Shown here piece after piece: positions 12,271 to 22,816 of a stretch of DNA of 64,000 bases. The position numbers were made by a program, and so were the translations under genes. The notes below the pieces were generated by a model that was not told the origin of the DNA, made no database searches, and saw only the letters and a program-made list of their open reading frames with translations. The stretch lies in assembly GCA_040954595.2 (NCBI GenBank), contig CM082594.2:1922001-1986000 (forward strand). The letters are read 5' to 3'. Each line of letters starts with the position of its first letter. Positions within the stretch are counted from its first letter, which is position 1. This DNA comes from Balanoglossus misakiensis (Eukaryota; Hemichordata).

Positions 12271-13214
12271 AAACACTGCTTGAATTTCTACGATTATTAA
12301 GCAAACGGAAGCTTCACTAACACATAGGCGTACACACAGAGCACGCGGCACGATAATTGTGTGCGTGGCCAGCTGATTGACCGACCCGATCTTATAATTT
12401 ATATGGGAGAGAGCGGTTTTGTCTTGTTATATCCTACAAAAAGTGACCATATTAAAGTGGAGAAATAATGACCTGATAATTTGTGTGGCCGATCGACCGT
12501 CCCTATCTAAGGCCTATATTGGTATGTTATGCAAGACACACTATTCGAAATAACGCCTGTCCGACAGTCCGAGACTGGTTGTTTTTCCATCAGACTGATA
12601 GTAAAAAAGTTACCAGTCCGGCGGACAGGTTGAATTTAGCGTGGAGTTGACTTGTTTGCGGTATCATAGACGTACGTGACCCCATCGTGACCCTGGCTGT
12701 CCGGGATAGCACCACCAACGATATCTTTTAGACCATCCTCTGTTTATTAGGCCCCTATTGCAATTAATTACCATCCCTATCTTATATTGGAGGGAACGGG
12801 TTTGTCTTGGCATGTTATGCAAAACACTTGAAAGATGAATTTTGTTTTTAAAAAATGACGTTTATGACATACAGATGTAACCGACCCCATAGGGTCCCAA
12901 TGGTATATTAACATCATACACCAAATTGGACTTAAAAACCAAAAATTGAAAGCCGCTGGAGTTTCTGCGACTATGAACTCACGTAAGCTGGACACTACTC
13001 ACTCCGAGCCCGACCTGGTAATTTGTATGTTGTCCATCGAGCGCCTATAGCTTAGAGTTATACAGGAGAGAACGGTTTATGAAGTTATGTTCAACAAAAA
13101 TATATGATCATGGAATTAAAGAATTTGGAGAAAAAAAATATAATTAAAAATGGACGTTTACGACGACAAAAAGGAAGACTGTTTAATGCAAAAGTTAAGA
13201 AACAGGAAAAATTC

Positions 13215-13334
13215 AAGCCTACGGCACGTGGTATTCCCAGGCGGTCACCCATCCAAGTACTAACCACGCCCAACGCAGCTTAACTTCGGTGATCGGACGA
13301 GAACCGGTGTATTCGACGTGGTATGGCCGTAGGC
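13215..13334 (-). rRNA. 5S: 5S rRNA, copy 13
   Basis: Identical to copy 1. Its unit starts with ACCATCCC in place of ACCGTCCC (about 12770). Confidence 0.97.
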
Positions 13335-14278
13335 AAACACTGCTTGAATTTCTACGATTATTAAGCAAACGGAAGCTTCACTAACACATAGGCGTACACA
13401 CAGAGCACGCGGCACGATAATTGTGTGCGTGGCCAGCTGATTGACCGACCCGATCTTATAATTTATATGGGAGAGAGCGGTTTTGTCTTGTTATATCCTA
13501 CAAAAAGTGACCATATTAAAGTGGAGAAATAATGACCTGATAATTTGTGTGGCCGATCGACCGTCCCTATCTAAGGCCTATATTGGTATGTTATGCAAGA
13601 CACACTATTCGAAATAACGCCTGTCCGACAGTCCGAGACTGGTTGTTTTTCCATCAGACTGATAGTAAAAAAATTACCAGTCCGGCGGACAGGTTGAATT
13701 TAGCGTGGAGTTGACTTGTTTGCGGTATCATAGACGTACGTGACCCCATCGTGACCCTGGCTGTCCGGGATAGCACCACCAACGATATCTTTTAGACCAT
13801 CCTCTGTTTATTAGGCCCCTATTGCAATTAATTACCGTCCCTATCTTATATTGGAGGGAACGGGTTTGTCTTGGCATGTTATGCAAAACACTTGAAAGAT
13901 GAATTTTGTTTTAAAAAAATGACGTTTATGACATACAGATGTAACCGACCCCATAGGGTCCCAATGGTATATTAACATCATACACCAAATTGGACTTAAA
14001 AACCAAAAATTGAAAGCCGCTGGAGTTTCTGCGACTATGAACTCACGTAAGCTGGACACTACTCACTCCGAGCCCGACCTGGTAATTTGTATGTTGTCCA
14101 TCGAGCGCCTATAGCTTAGAGTTATACAGGAGAGAACGGTTTATGAAGTTATGTTCAACAAAAATATATGATCATGGAATTAAAGAATTTGGAGAAAAAA
14201 AATATAATTAAAAATGGACGTTTACGACGACAAAAAGGAAGACTGTTTAATGCAAAAGTTAAGAAACAGGAAAAATTC

Positions 14279-14398
14279 AAGCCTACGGCACGTGGTATTC
14301 CCAGGCGGTCACCCATCCAAGTACTAACCACGCCCAACGCAGCTTAACTTCGGTGATCGGACGAGAACCGGTGTATTCGACGTGGTATGGCCGTAGGC
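14279..14398 (-). rRNA. 5S: 5S rRNA, copy 14
   Basis: Identical to copy 1; last full gene before the first CR1 copy. Confidence 0.97.
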
Positions 14399-15188
14399 AA
14401 ACACTGCTTGAATTTCTACGATTATTAAGCAACCGGAAGCTTCACTAACACATAGGCGTACACACAGAGCACGCGGCACGATAATTGTGTGCGTGGCCAG
14501 CTGATTGACCGACCCGATCTTATAATTTATATGGGAGAGAGCGGTTTTGTCTTGTTATATCCTACAAAAAGTGACCATATTAAAGTGGAGAAATAATGAC
14601 CTGATAATTTGTGTGGCCGATCGACCGTCCCTATCTAAGGCCTATATTGGTATGTTATGCAAGACACACTATTCGAAATAACGCCTGTCCGACAGTCCGA
14701 GACTGGTTGTTTTTCCATCAGACTGATAGTAAAAAAGTTACCAGTCCGGCGGACAGGTTGAATTTAGCGTGGAGTTGACTTGTTTGCGGTATCATAGACG
14801 TACGTGACCCCATCGTGACCCTGGCTGTCCGGGATAGCACCACCAACGATATCTTTTAGACCATCCTCTGTTTATTAGGCCCCTATTGCAATTAATTACC
14901 GTCCCTATCTTATATTGGAGGGAACGGGTTTGTCTTGGCATGTTATGCAAAACACTTGAAAGATGAATTTTGTTTTTAAAAAATGACGTTTATGACATAC
15001 AGATGTAACCGACCCCATAGGGTCCCAATGGTATATTAACATCATACACCAAATTGGACTTAAAAACCAAAAATTGAAAGCCGCTGGAGTTTCTGCGACT
15101 ATGAACTCACGTAAGCTGGACACTACTCACTCCGAGCCCGACCTGGTAATTTGTATGTTGTCCATCGAGCGCCTATAGCTTAGAGTTA

Positions 15189-16885
15189 GGTTAGGTTAGG
15201 TTAGGCAGGTACTGAACGCAGGCTTGTGAGCCTCTATATTCAGCTCCATATCATTCCATTGTGGAGGTAGTTTTGTCCGATCTGGTTTGCATGATGTAGG
15301 GTTCGGAGTAGTTGTATTTCATTGGCTGTGTTGCCAGAAAAATGTCAAGACGATTCTTGAAGGTGTTCACAGAGTTTGCGGTGACAACTTGGGCTGGTAG
15401 GTTGTTCCAGATTGCAGCTATCCTATTTGTGAAAAAATTTCTTCTAGTGTTCAGTTTGCAGTGTCCTATGTCAACTTTCAGCGGATGACCTCTGGTGTGT
15501 TTGTGCGAACTGAGACGGAATAGTCCTTCCGATACTCGGCAGTCATAAACGCCACTCAAGATTTTAAAAGTTTCAATGAGGTCGCCACGTAGTCTTCGAT
15601 ATGAAAGTGATGGTAGATCAAGTAACTTGAGACGTTCTTCATAAGAAATATTTTTGAGTCCGGGCAGCAGTTTAGTTGCTCTGCGTTGAACGTTCTCAAT
15701 ACAGTCAATATCCTTTGCTTTATGCGGATTCCACACACAACCGCCATATTCCAGAATAGGGCGAACTAAAGCTATAAATAGTAGCTTGAAAATGTCGTTA
15801 TTGAGATAGTTAAAAGTTCTCCTGATGAGTCCAACAATTTTATTGGCTTTGTTCACTTGGGTTTGGATGTGCTTCTCAAAATTTAGGTTACTGTCCACTA
15901 TGACGCCAATGTCTTTTTCATACTTAACAATTTCTAAAGTGGTATTTGTTCCATCTGGACGGCACATATTGTAAGAAGTAGTATTTGTTGACTTATTTTT
16001 GCTATGAATTGGTAAAACTTTGCACTTGTCAGGGTGAAATTTAAGCAGCCAATCGTTGCTCCAATGGGAAAGACGAGATAAGTCACTCTGAATTTGTGAT
16101 GAGTCAGCAGCTGTCTTGATCACATTGTAGATTTTTGTGTCGTCAGCAAATAAATATACATTGGATGCTACACAATCAGGTAGATCGTTAATGAAAATAA
16201 CAAATAGGATGGGTCCGAGTACAGATCCTTGCGGGACACCACTAATAACATGGTGCCACGAGGAAAATTGGCCATTCACACAAACACGTTGACTGCGGTT
16301 TCTCAAGAACTCCTGAATCCAGTTGCAGGTTGTGGGGCTAATACCGTAATGGGTTAACTTGACAAGGAGACGTTTATGAGAAACCTTATCAAATGCCTTC
16401 ATAAAATCCATATACACAGCGTTTATTATACCACCATCGTCAAGAATACTGGTCCAGTGATCCAGGACTTTGAGAAGTTGTAATGTAGTTGATCTACCAC
16501 TTATGAAACCAAACTGCTTGTTACTGAATAGATCATGTTTATCCATATGCGAGACGATTTTCTTTCGAACAAGTTTCTCCATTGTCTTACAAATGATACT
16601 GGTCAAGCTGATAGGTCTGTAATTAGACGGAGATTTCTTGTTTCCCTTCTTGAAGAGCGCTGATATTTGAGCTTCTTTCCAAGCTTTCGGTACAACACCA
16701 GAAAAGAAGGATTTGTTGAAAATAATAGTAAGTGGTAAATCAATAATGTAAGCAAGTGCATTCAAAATTTTGGGATGAACTCCATCAGGGCCAGGAGATT
16801 TTGTCACATCAAGATGCAGAAGGAATTTCCTTACTTCTAACTTTGTAAAAGGACTGTCACTGGAGATGATGTCTTCGTGGTTGCC
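15189..16885 (-). mobile_element. CR1-like non-LTR retrotransposon, 5'-truncated copy
   Basis: The last 1.7 kb of a CR1-group element, matching 18820-20516 of the full copy with the encoded protein identical over 543 residues. The 3' end lies at exactly the same spacer position as the full copy (after GCTTAGAGTTA) with the same four TTAGG units. The other end stops inside ORF2 and joins directly to a 5S gene at its RNA position 80, sharing only CC at the junction. Compared with the full copy and the unit behind it, about 2750 bp is missing (20517-23266 equivalent). This is better explained by duplication of a CR1-bearing array segment plus an internal deletion than by an independent insertion with 5' truncation. 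Confidence 0.93.
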
Positions 16886-16999
16886 AAGTACTAACCACGC
16901 CCAACGCAGCTTAACTTCGGTGATCGGACGAGAACCGGTGTATTCGACGTGGTATGGCCGTAGGCAAACACTGCTTGAATTTCTACGATTATTAAGCAA
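15251..16999 (-). pseudogene. CR1 reverse transcriptase fragment fused to 5S sequence (582 codons open)
   Basis: An open frame of 582 codons. The first 39 residues are encoded by the 5S upstream flank and RNA positions 1-80 of a truncated 5S gene. The remaining 543 match ORF2 residues 450-992, holding the whole reverse transcriptase domain (YRPIS, motif A with VYMDFMKAFD, GVPQGS, catalytic FADD) and the C-terminal region. The endonuclease half and ORF1 are gone. The frame starts at TTG with no nearby ATG, so it is probably a dead copy rather than a gene. The 5S and the RT lie in the same sense, so a Pol III transcript starting at 16965 would enter the RT sequence. Confidence 0.85.
16886..16965 (-). 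pseudogene. 5S: Truncated 5S rRNA gene (RNA positions 1-80)
   Basis: Only the first 80 nt of the 5S RNA remain; positions 81-120 are replaced by CR1 ORF2 sequence. The A box and IE are kept, but the C box, which begins at about position 80, is lost together with the 3' strand of helix I and the terminator. It cannot make a functional 5S RNA. Confidence 0.95.
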
Positions 17000-17909
17000 A
17001 CGGAAGCTTCACTAACACATAGGCGTACACACAGAGCACGCGGCACGATAATTGTGTGCGTGGCCAGCTGATTGACCGACCCGATCTTATAATTTATATG
17101 GGAGAGAGCGGTTTTGTCTTGTTATATCCTACAAAAAGTGACCATATTAAAGTGGAGAAATAATGACCTGATAATTTGTGTGGCCGATCGACCGTCCCTA
17201 TCTAAGGCCTATATTGGTATGTTATGCAAGACACACTATTCGAAATAACGCCTGTCCGACAGTCCGAGACTGGTTGTTTTTCCATCAGACTGATAGTAAA
17301 AAAATTACCAGTCCGGCGGACAGGTTGAATTTAGCGTGGAGTTGACTTGTTTGCGGTATCATAGACGTACGTGACCCCATCGTGACCCTGGCTGTCCGGG
17401 ATAGCACCACCAACGATATCTTTTAGACCATCCTCTGTTTATTAGGCCCCTATTGCAATTAATTACCGTCCCTATCTTATATTGGAGGGAACGGGTTTGT
17501 CTTGGCATGTTATGCAAAACACTTGAAAGATGAATTTTGTTTTAAAAAAATGACGTTTATGACATACAGATGTAACCGACCCCATAGGGTCCCAATGGTA
17601 TATTAACATCATACACCAAATTGGACTTAAAAACCAAAAATTGAAAGCCGCTGGAGTTTCTGCGACTATGAACTCACGTAAGCTGGACACTACTCACTCC
17701 GAGCCCGACCTGGTAATTTGTATGTTGTCCATCGAGCGCCTATAGCTTAGAGTTATACAGGAGTGAACGGTTTATGAAGTTATGTTCAACAAAAATATAT
17801 GATCATGGAATTAAAGAATTTGGAGAAAAAAAATATAATTAAAAATGGACGTTTACGACGACAAAAAGGAAGACTGTTTAATGCAAAAGTTAAGAAACAG
17901 GAAAAATTC

Positions 17910-18029
17910 AAGCCTACGGCACGTGGTATTCCCAGGTGGTCACCCATCCAAGTACTAACCACGCCCAACGCAGCTTAACTTCGGTGATCGGACGAGAACC
18001 GGTGTATTCGACGTGGTATGGCCGTAGGC
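17910..18029 (-). rRNA. 5S: 5S rRNA, copy 15 (G93A variant)
   Basis: The only complete 5S gene between the two CR1 copies. It carries G93A and the GAGTGAACGG and AAGCAACCGG markers of the type H units seen at 4.7-11.2 kb. Confidence 0.95.
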
Positions 18030-18815
18030 AAACACTGCTTGAATTTCTACGATTATTAAGCAACCGGAAGCTTCACTAACACATAGGCGTACACACAGAG
18101 CACGCGGCACGATAATTGTGTGCGTGGCCAGCTGATTGACCGACCCGATCTTATAATTTATATGGGAGAGAGCGGTTTTGTCTTGTTATATCCTACAAAA
18201 AGTGACCATATTAAAGTGGAGAAATAATGACCTGATAATTTGTGTGGCCGATCGACCGTCCCTATCTAAGGCCTATATTGGTATGTTATGCAAGACACAC
18301 TATTCGAAATAACGCCTGTCCGACAGTCCGAGACTGGTTGTTTTTCCATCAGACTGATAGTAAAAAAGTTACCAGTCCGGCGGACAGGTTGAATTTAGCG
18401 TGGAGTTGACTTGTTTGCGGTATCATAGACGTACGTGACCCCATCGTGACCCTGGCTGTCCGGGATAGCACCACCAACGATATCTTTTAGACCATCCTCT
18501 GTTTATTAGGCCCCTATTGCAATTAATTACCGTCCCTATCTTATATTGGAGGGAACGGGTTTGTCTTGGCATGTTATGCAAAACACTTGAAAGATGAATT
18601 TTGTTTTTAAAAAATGACGTTTATGACATACAGATGTAACCGACCCCATAGGGTCCCAATGGTATATTAACATCATACACCAAATTGGACTTAAAAACCA
18701 AAAATTGAAAGCCGCTGGAGTTTCTGCGACTATGAACTCACGTAAGCTGGACACTACTCACTCCGAGCCCGACCTGGTAATTTGTATGTTGTCCATCGAG
18801 CGCCTATAGCTTAGA

Positions 18816-18835
18816 GTTAGGTTAGGTTAGGTTAG
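18816..18835. repeat. (TTAGG)4 tail at the CR1 3' end
   Basis: Four copies of GTTAG/TTAGG at the 3' terminus of the element (CCTAA in the sense of the RNA). CR1-group elements commonly end in a short microsatellite instead of poly(A). Just inside lies a 5-bp stem with a 4-nt loop (AGGCT-TGTG-AGCCT, 18851-18864), the sort of 3' hairpin recognised by the reverse transcriptase. The truncated copy has the same tail at 15185-15204. Confidence 0.85.
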
Positions 18836-18881
18836 GCAGGTACTGAACGCAGGCTTGTGAGCCTCTATATTCAGCTCCATA

Positions 18882-21860
18882 TCATTCCATTGTGGAGGTA
18901 GTTTTGTCCGATCTGGTTTGCATGATGTAGGGTTCGGAGTAGTTGTATTTCATTGGCTGTGTTGCCAGAAAAATGTCAAGACGATTCTTGAAGGTGTTCA
19001 CAGAGTTTGCGGTGACAACTTGGGCTGGTAGGTTGTTCCAGATTGCAGCTATCCTATTTGTGAAAAAATTTCTTCTAGTGTTCAGTTTGCAGTGTCCTAT
19101 GTCAACTTTCAGCGGATGACCTCTGGTGTGTTTGTGCGAACTGAGACGGAATAGTCCTTCCGATACTCGGCAGTCATAAACGCCACTCAAGATTTTAAAA
19201 GTTTCAATGAGGTCGCCACGTAGTCTTCGATATGAAAGTGATGGTAGATCAAGTAACTTGAGACGTTCTTCATAAGAAATATTTTTGAGTCCGGGCAGCA
19301 GTTTAGTTGCTCTGCGTTGAACGTTCTCAATACAGTCAATATCCTTTGCTTTATGCGGATTCCACACACAACCGCCATATTCCAGAATAGGGCGAACTAA
19401 AGCTATAAATAGTAGCTTGAAAATGTCGTTATTGAGATAGTTAAAAGTTCTCCTGATGAGTCCAACAATTTTATTGGCTTTGTTCACTTGGGTTTGGATG
19501 TGCTTCTCAAAATTTAGGTTACTGTCCACTATGACGCCAATGTCTTTTTCATACTTAACAATTTCTAAAGTGGTATTTGTTCCATCTGGACGGCACATAT
19601 TGTAAGAAGTAGTATTTGTTGACTTATTTTTGCTATGAATTGGTAAAACTTTGCACTTGTCAGGGTGAAATTTAAGCAGCCAATCGTTGCTCCAATGGGA
19701 AAGACGAGATAAGTCACTCTGAATTTGTGATGAGTCAGCAGCTGTCTTGATCACATTGTAGATTTTTGTGTCGTCAGCAAATAAATATACATTGGATGCT
19801 ACACAATCAGGTAGATCGTTAATGAAAATAACAAATAGGATGGGTCCGAGTACAGATCCTTGCGGGACACCACTAATAACATGGTGCCACGAGGAAAATT
19901 GGCCATTCACACAAACACGTTGACTGCGGTTTCTCAAGAACTCCTGAATCCAGTTGCAGGTTGTGGGGCTAATACCGTAATGGGTTAACTTGACAAGGAG
20001 ACGTTTATGAGAAACCTTATCAAATGCCTTCATAAAATCCATATACACAGCGTTTATTATACCACCATCGTCAAGAATACTGGTCCAGTGATCCAGGACT
20101 TTGAGAAGTTGTAATGTAGTTGATCTACCACTTATGAAACCAAACTGCTTGTTACTGAATAGATCATGTTTATCCATATGCGAGACGATTTTCTTTCGAA
20201 CAAGTTTCTCCATTGTCTTACAAATGATACTGGTCAAGCTGATAGGTCTGTAATTAGACGGAGATTTCTTGTTTCCCTTCTTGAAGAGCGCTGATATTTG
20301 AGCTTCTTTCCAAGCTTTCGGTACAACACCAGAAAAGAAGGATTTGTTGAAAATAATAGTAAGTGGTAAATCAATAATGTAAGCAAGTGCATTCAAAATT
20401 TTGGGATGAACTCCATCAGGGCCAGGAGATTTTGTCACATCAAGATGCAGAAGGAATTTCCTTACTTCTAACTTTGTAAAAGGACTGTCACTGGAGATGA
20501 TGTCTTCGTGGTTGCCGTTGAGAACTGGAAAATTGTCAATGCTCTCGTCTTCAGAGGAGAAAACACTGCTGAAGAAGTTGGCCAGAAATTCTGCTTTCTC
20601 TTTATCACTATTTGCAGTGAGCAGCTGCCCATTTTCAGTAACTTGAAGCTCTGAGATTCCTGATTTTACTTTCCTCTTTGAGTTGACGTAGTGCCAGAAG
20701 ATTTTACAGTTAGTTTTGGTAGATTCCGCTATACTTTTCTCACGTGCTTTTCTGTCGTTCTTGACAATGCTCTTCAGTTTATTCCTGGCCTTGCAGTATT
20801 CACGGTATTTCACAGGGTCTCTAGATTCCATATATCTTTTCCAAAGCCTATGTTTCCGTTTTATACATTTCACAGTTTTTGGGTCCAATGGCGGACGATC
20901 CTTGTAGGCATTAAGTCGGTATGACTTTACAGGAACATTCTTCTTCATAGTGGCATTCCACACTTCCATGAATAAATCATATGCATCGTCAGTAGTTTTG
21001 TTCTGTAGTAAGTGCTCCCAGTCTATGGACAGATCAGTTTTAATTCCCATTATATCAGCTTTTGAGTAGTTGTAACGCGTGGTAGATGCGGAGTTATTTA
21101 TGGTATAACACTTGACATCAAAGCGCAGCACACAGTGGTCGCTAGATCCCAGTGGACTGTCGTGTTCAATGGAAGTGATGCAATTTTCATCGTTGACAAT
21201 TAATAGGTCTAGAATGGATGGCTCCTGATTTACTCTGGTCCTGGTTGGTTCAGTGATCATCTGCTGAACATAACAATCCCGCAAGCATTCGAGAAACAAT
21301 TCACTATTTTTGCATTTTGCAGTCCAGGACGACCAGTCAATGTCAGGGTAATTAAAGTCACCTGTGATGATTAAATGAGTGAAATTGGCACTATCATTGC
21401 AAATCGACTTCAGCATATCACAAAGATGGCTATGATTGACTTCTGAGGATGAAGGGCTTCTGTAAACGCAGCCAATTAAAAGTTTATCAGCATCTTTTAA
21501 GTCAATTTTAATCCACACACATTCTTCAAAAGCAGAATGAAATTCAACAAGTTGAGCGTTCAGCTTCTTCTTGGCATAGATTAAGATTCCACGTTTTGCT
21601 TTGCTGGGAAAGTCATTTGGGAATAGCTCATAATTTTCAAAAGCAAGTTCAGATGGGTTGATTGTATAACGCAAGTTCTTGGGTAAGACTTCACTGATGG
21701 CAATAATATCTGGTGCTGTTGCATCATTGTTGTTAATGTAGCGTTGTAAGAGTTCATCAAATTTATTAGGTAGACTGTCAGCATTAGTATAAATAACATG
21801 TAAGTCCTGTCCATTAAGACTATGTACACTCCTATTTACAGCGTTTTTTTCTTCGTTCAC
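18882..21860 (-). CDS. CR1 ORF2: endonuclease and reverse transcriptase, 992 codons
   Basis: The enzyme of the retrotransposon: the APE-type endonuclease nicks the target, and the reverse transcriptase copies the element RNA from the nick. Endonuclease signatures: N26 in TNADS, E57 in ISEV, YRSPSS near 133, GDFN at 167-170 and SDH at 240-242. Reverse transcriptase: YRPIS at 537, motif A with D608 (VYMDFMKAFD), motif B GVPQGS at 664-669, catalytic FADD at 694-697, then a C-terminal region with LEYGG near 826. All key residues are present and there is no internal stop. The frame given begins with GTG; the first in-frame ATG lies about 150 codons in, inside the endonuclease. Translation therefore probably depends on ORF1, either by re-initiation at the ORF1 stop or by a -1 frameshift, because the ORF2 frame is also open for at least 13 codons before the GTG. 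Confidence 0.95.
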   Translation of the reverse strand: MNEEKNAVNRSVHSLNGQDLHVIYTNADSLPNKFDELLQRYINNNDATAPDIIAISEVLPKNLRYTINPSELAFENYELFPNDFPSKAKRGILIYAKKKLNAQLVEFHSAFEECVWIKIDLKDADKLLIGCVYRSPSSSEVNHSHLCDMLKSICNDSANFTHLIITGDFNYPDIDWSSWTAKCKNSELFLECLRDCYVQQMITEPTRTRVNQEPSILDLLIVNDENCITSIEHDSPLGSSDHCVLRFDVKCYTINNSASTTRYNYSKADIMGIKTDLSIDWEHLLQNKTTDDAYDLFMEVWNATMKKNVPVKSYRLNAYKDRPPLDPKTVKCIKRKHRLWKRYMESRDPVKYREYCKARNKLKSIVKNDRKAREKSIAESTKTNCKIFWHYVNSKRKVKSGISELQVTENGQLLTANSDKEKAEFLANFFSSVFSSEDESIDNFPVLNGNHEDIISSDSPFTKLEVRKFLLHLDVTKSPGPDGVHPKILNALAYIIDLPLTIIFNKSFFSGVVPKAWKEAQISALFKKGNKKSPSNYRPISLTSIICKTMEKLVRKKIVSHMDKHDLFSNKQFGFISGRSTTLQLLKVLDHWTSILDDGGIINAVYMDFMKAFDKVSHKRLLVKLTHYGISPTTCNWIQEFLRNRSQRVCVNGQFSSWHHVISGVPQGSVLGPILFVIFINDLPDCVASNVYLFADDTKIYNVIKTAADSSQIQSDLSRLSHWSNDWLLKFHPDKCKVLPIHSKNKSTNTTSYNMCRPDGTNTTLEIVKYEKDIGVIVDSNLNFEKHIQTQVNKANKIVGLIRRTFNYLNNDIFKLLFIALVRPILEYGGCVWNPHKAKDIDCIENVQRRATKLLPGLKNISYEERLKLLDLPSLSYRRLRGDLIETFKILSGVYDCRVSEGLFRLSSHKHTRGHPLKVDIGHCKLNTRRNFFTNRIAAIWNNLPAQVVTANSVNTFKNRLDIFLATQPMKYNYSEPYIMQTRSDKTTSTME

Positions 21861-21862
21861 AA

Positions 21863-22816
21863 TTACTTTCCTTTGACTTTGATGATTTTTCTTTCCCAGG
21901 GTGGTCCCCTCACCAGGAAACGGAAGTCCCCCGATGATTTTTCATTCAGTTCTCTTGCCTCCGCCAGTAGTTTTTTGTTTGTTTCACGTTCTTCCTTTGT
22001 CATGTCATGGGTGACTGATATTTTTTTGAAAAGGCTACCAGAGGGAACCTCTCGTAGCTTGGGAAGACATTTCATGAAACGCTTTTTTGCAGATACATCA
22101 GACATGCAGACTTTGATAGGTCTGGGCCTGCTAGAGACCAGTTCAGGTGAATTGCTGATTTTGCCAATTCGGACTACATTCTGTATTTGTGTGGTGTCAG
22201 CTTCTATCACATCTGCAAATTCACGAAGTACCTTAGTATCTGCCATTTTTCTTCCGGCTGGATCAGGATTTATCTGCTCGGGAACACCGTAGATAATCAA
22301 ATTCTTCTCTCTATCTGTGCTCTCTCTAAGTTCCTGTACTTTCTTTTTCACCGACTCATCGATGTTGCCAAATGAGTTGGCATTTGCGGGTCCTTCAACA
22401 TTAATGTACTCTTTTATAACTGCTTTCACTTTGTCTTCATCGACTTTGGTCTTCATACTGATTTCTAGATTGGTGATTCTGTCTTCCATTGATTTTAGAA
22501 ATGCTGTACAGCGTGCTTCTACTTCACTGTCAGTTCGAATGTTTTTCATCACCTTCTCTTCGCAAGAGCAACAGAACCAATGAAGCACGGGATTTTTAAA
22601 CATTTCATAGTCGTTAGCGGACAGTTCCAAACATTCCCGACAGAAGTTCTTCGAGCAATATTCACATTGCACAATTTCCGCGTTGGCGTCAGGAAATTTT
22701 TCTGTACATACTTCACAAGTCCATACCTCTTGGTCCTGGCGCAGTTATCTAGCTGTCTGTCTTTTGGTGAGAGAGTTTGAACGCGGCCTGGCTCCTGAAG
22801 GTTTCGGTCCTGGCAT
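21863..22816 (-). pseudogene. CR1 ORF1 with one in-frame stop (PHD finger and coiled coil)
   Basis: The nucleic-acid-binding partner protein of the element. An uninterrupted frame covers about 290 codons to 21863, but it starts in the middle of a zinc finger. Reading upstream in the same frame gives the first cysteine pair (TWTCEVC-like, near 22710) and then, past a single TAA at 22745-22747, an ATG at 22814-22816. The full frame is thus 318 codons including the stop at codon 24. Domains: basic N-terminus, PHD-like finger with Cys pairs WTCEVC, QCEYC, FCRECL and HWFCCSC; a heptad-rich region (about 75-140); then an L1-like RNA-binding region (REKNLIIYGVPEQ) and a basic tail. The stop could be a recent nonsense mutation or a readthrough site; I favour mutation. 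Confidence 0.82.

Larger units (their letters stand above)
4249..12760. repeat. Dimeric higher-order repeat, 4 x 2128 bp
   Basis: Eight consecutive 5S units alternate between two haplotypes. Type H (5S at 4703, 6831, 8959, 11087) has G93A in the 5S gene and AAGCAACCGG upstream of it. Type R (5S at 5767, 7895, 10023, 12151) has the reference 5S, AAAGCAGCTGG in the spacer and AAGCAAACGG upstream. This is a 2128-bp dimer repeated four times, as produced by unequal exchange that moves two units at once. The copy at 17910 is another type H unit outside the series. Confidence 0.88.
1..15188 (-). repeat. 5S rDNA tandem array, block I (1064-bp units)
   Basis: Fourteen complete head-to-tail units followed by part of a fifteenth, each starting (arbitrarily) at CAATTAATTACC: 1, 1065, 2129 and so on. 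The period is 1064 bp except the third unit (1056 bp), which has lost 8 bp inside a GTCCGA direct repeat near 2996. All 5S genes point to the minus strand. The spacer has no second gene that I can support: no histone, snRNA or tRNA gene. It is made of diverged subrepeats and an imperfect palindrome. Block I ends at the 3' end of a CR1 insertion. Unit identity is very high, with a few diagnostic SNPs per unit. Confidence 0.97.
16886..18819 (-). repeat. 5S rDNA tandem array, block II between the two CR1 copies
   Basis: The block starts in the middle of a 5S gene (only RNA positions 1-80 remain), contains one complete unit with a 5S gene at 17910-18029, and stops at the insertion site of the second CR1 copy. 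Sequence and spacing match block I, including the AAAAAAATTACC variant near 17300 also found near 4090 and 13668. Confidence 0.95.

Noticed and set aside
20691-20924. Plus-strand ORFs of 60-156 codons at 20.7-23.0 kb
   Set aside because: Antisense shadows of CR1 ORF1 and ORF2.
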